From: Strigops habroptila
Taxonomy: Eukaryota > Chordata > Aves > Psittaciformes > Psittacidae
Direction of reading: 5' to 3'
NCBI RefSeq assembly: GCF_004027225.2
Contig: NC_044277.2
Location: forward strand, 37,187,812-37,251,811
DNA length: 64,000 nt
Shown here: one piece after another, positions 62,363 to 64,000 of the stretch
How positions within the stretch are numbered: position 1 is the first letter of the stretch
Layout: each line of letters starts with the position of its first letter
Made by a program: the position numbers and the translations under genes
The notes under the pieces: generated by a model
Database searches by the model: none
What the model was told of the DNA's origin: nothing
What the model saw: only the letters and a program-made list of their open reading frames with translations

Positions 62363-64000
62363 TAAGTTTCTACTTCACAGCAGGAAAAGGTGATGGTGTC
62401 TCAATGCACAAGTTGTATATTTTCACAATTAACATGCTTGGCTCTACTTTAAGTTTTACTCTAATTCTGTATTTCCTGAGTCTCTAATGAGCTTGACCTG
62501 GTGATAATAATTCTCTTGCAATTCATATTATCCTAAGAATAATTTTGAACCCTAAATTTGATTAAAGTTGCCCTTATTTAAACTTCAATTGAATAGATTT
62601 TATTAAACAGCACAGGTTGTTTGGCCAGAACATATATGTAACTGTTAGGTAAAATCTCCTTTCTCTGCAGGGAAATTTTAAATTGCAGTAGGTTTTCAGA
62701 TCTGTTTGCACCAGCAGCAGGTTAAAAGCGAGCACTCTTTTGATACCTGGGAGGGTAGAGGAGGAACATTCATCCCCCAGGCTGTGCTTGGTGACTGCAC
62801 AGGGAACAAGTGAAGGCAGAGAAGAGTCTTTGTCGCTTGAACTGCAAGTTCAGATGTCAAAAAGTGACCCAGATGCAGCTGCAGAAAGGCAGATCTTCTA
62901 AGGGAAAGCAAGTCACAGGGAGGCAACGTGCTACTGCAGGTTACGTGCTGCTGCTGGATCCAAGCATAAGAGTAGGGTGATACTAGGGAAAAAGGAAACT
63001 CTTCAAAGAACTGAACTCCTTCATATCTTCCTTAGTCACTGAATCCACCTCTCCTATCGGGGATGCTTGCTCAGTGAGGTTAGGTACCCAGATAGCTACA
63101 GGCATGCTTCTCCCACTGTGGCTGGCCAAAAGACTATATGTCCTATTGCACAGTGATATGTTAAGAGCAGTCTCTGACTCTTTAACTGCTATGCTCAACC
63201 ATCCACCATAGCTATTCATTACACTGCACACCCAGATAAAACCTCCAGCTGTTCCCAAAAACAACAGCTCATCAACAAAAGCCAGCATGAGCGCCTTAGG
63301 CAAATGCTTTGCTTTTATGTTAGCTCCCTCTAGACTAAAGCAACCCAAGGCCCCTTTCTGACCATCAGGGCTCGCTGAAGGTTTGGCCACAGCTGAAAGG
63401 GAGGTGATTTTCTTCCCTGTGCTCTGAATTTTCACACCATTTACATTGCTCTCGAATCCCACAGCTCATAAGTGACAGGCTTCCTGCATGGATACAGACC
63501 ATTCAGAAGAGATGGCCCAAGGCAGGGTGTCTGTTGCATTGCTGCTCCCAGGATTATCAAGCGGATGTGGCCAAGCTCTTGGATTGAACCAACTTTACTA
63601 TTACCGTATTAATGCTGGTTTGCATGTTTATTACCTGGCCCATTTCTAACTTCACTGAGCTGAATCTTAATAAACAGATACATCCTGAAAGGATTTTTGT
63701 TATTGTTTCTTTTGTGTTTTTCTTTTTCCCCTGGCCATTAAGACTCATTATGTGGAGTCATCAGCTGGTTTGCTTTGTTTCCCATCTGTTCATACAGTAC
63801 TTGGGTTCTGGGATATTTCCCGGGGTGTGTGATAATACTGCAGATGGGAGTGAAATTTCCACTGTTTAGATTTTGCCCCAGTGGGGCTTCATGTGGCCAC
63901 TGGTGGGAAAATGACAGTTGCAATGGTTTTGATTACAGATTTTCCATATTATAGAAACTTGTCAAATCTCAAGATTTTGAAGATCATGTTGCTAACTAGA
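62363..64000. other. Gene-free stretch with one longer minus-strand frame
   Basis: Contains a minus-strand open frame of 159 codons (62983-63462) that begins at GTG, not ATG. It has two N-glycosylation-type sequons (N-I-S, N-R-T) and a W-V-C-S motif. I do not recognise it with confidence. No other exon or transposon is seen. Confidence 0.4.

Noticed and set aside
51300-64000. Search for clavesin 1 (CLVS1) coding exons on the minus strand
   Set aside because: None of the minus-strand frames shows a CRAL-TRIO or clavesin C-terminal sequence that I recognise, so no exon is called.
1-64000. tRNA, rRNA, CRISPR arrays, operons or bacterial elements
   Set aside because: None is seen. The exon-intron structure and CR1 content show vertebrate nuclear DNA.

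Overview
This window is vertebrate, almost certainly avian, genomic DNA. The evidence is a single large intron-rich gene, many CR1 (chicken repeat 1) LINE fragments in both orientations with typical 3' tails, and two copies of one avian-type ERV LTR. Nothing prokaryotic is present. The exact species cannot be told from the sequence.

The left four fifths (1 to about 51.3 kb) is the 3' part of one plus-strand gene that I identify as ASPH (aspartate beta-hydroxylase). Twelve coding exons are read directly: a 42-base Lys/Glu-rich exon at 1984-2025, then 13641-13729, 15806-15892, 17444-17594, 18654-18790, 23851-23949, 24599-24688, 29737-29874, 35921-36056, 37042-37133, 41837-41970 and the terminal exon from 47060 with its stop at 47208-47210. 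Every intron is GT-AG. The reading phase is continuous across all eleven junctions, giving about 447 codons. They encode the end of the charged lumenal linker, the TPR-rich lumenal region and the whole catalytic 2-oxoglutarate/Fe(II) dioxygenase domain. The iron-binding histidines and the 2OG-binding arginine are intact. The 5' exons (cytosolic, membrane and acidic regions; junctin/junctate-specific exons) lie to the left of this window. A long 3' UTR follows, with polyadenylation signals at 49477 and 51272.

The introns hold the mobile DNA: CR1 copies at 10.6-11.5 kb (+), 25.6-25.9 kb (-), 39.2-41.5 kb (-, the longest, reaching into the endonuclease domain) and 45.2-46.05 kb (+). A complete solo LTR with a perfect 5-bp target-site duplication is at 28026-28589 (+), and a 5'-truncated LTR of the same family is at about 43.6-44.15 kb (-). 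There are also several small tandem duplications and strong inverted repeats.

From 51.3 kb to the end I see no recognisable exon. This stretch has two more CR1 fragments (54.3 kb -, 62.1 kb +), a diverged direct duplication of about 245 bp (59.1 and 60.1 kb), and some longer open frames that are no longer than chance would give. I found no convincing undescribed system. The observations most worth checking are the short linker exon, the loss of two lumenal N-glycosylation sequons relative to human ASPH, the intronic hairpins, and the duplicated block downstream of the gene.
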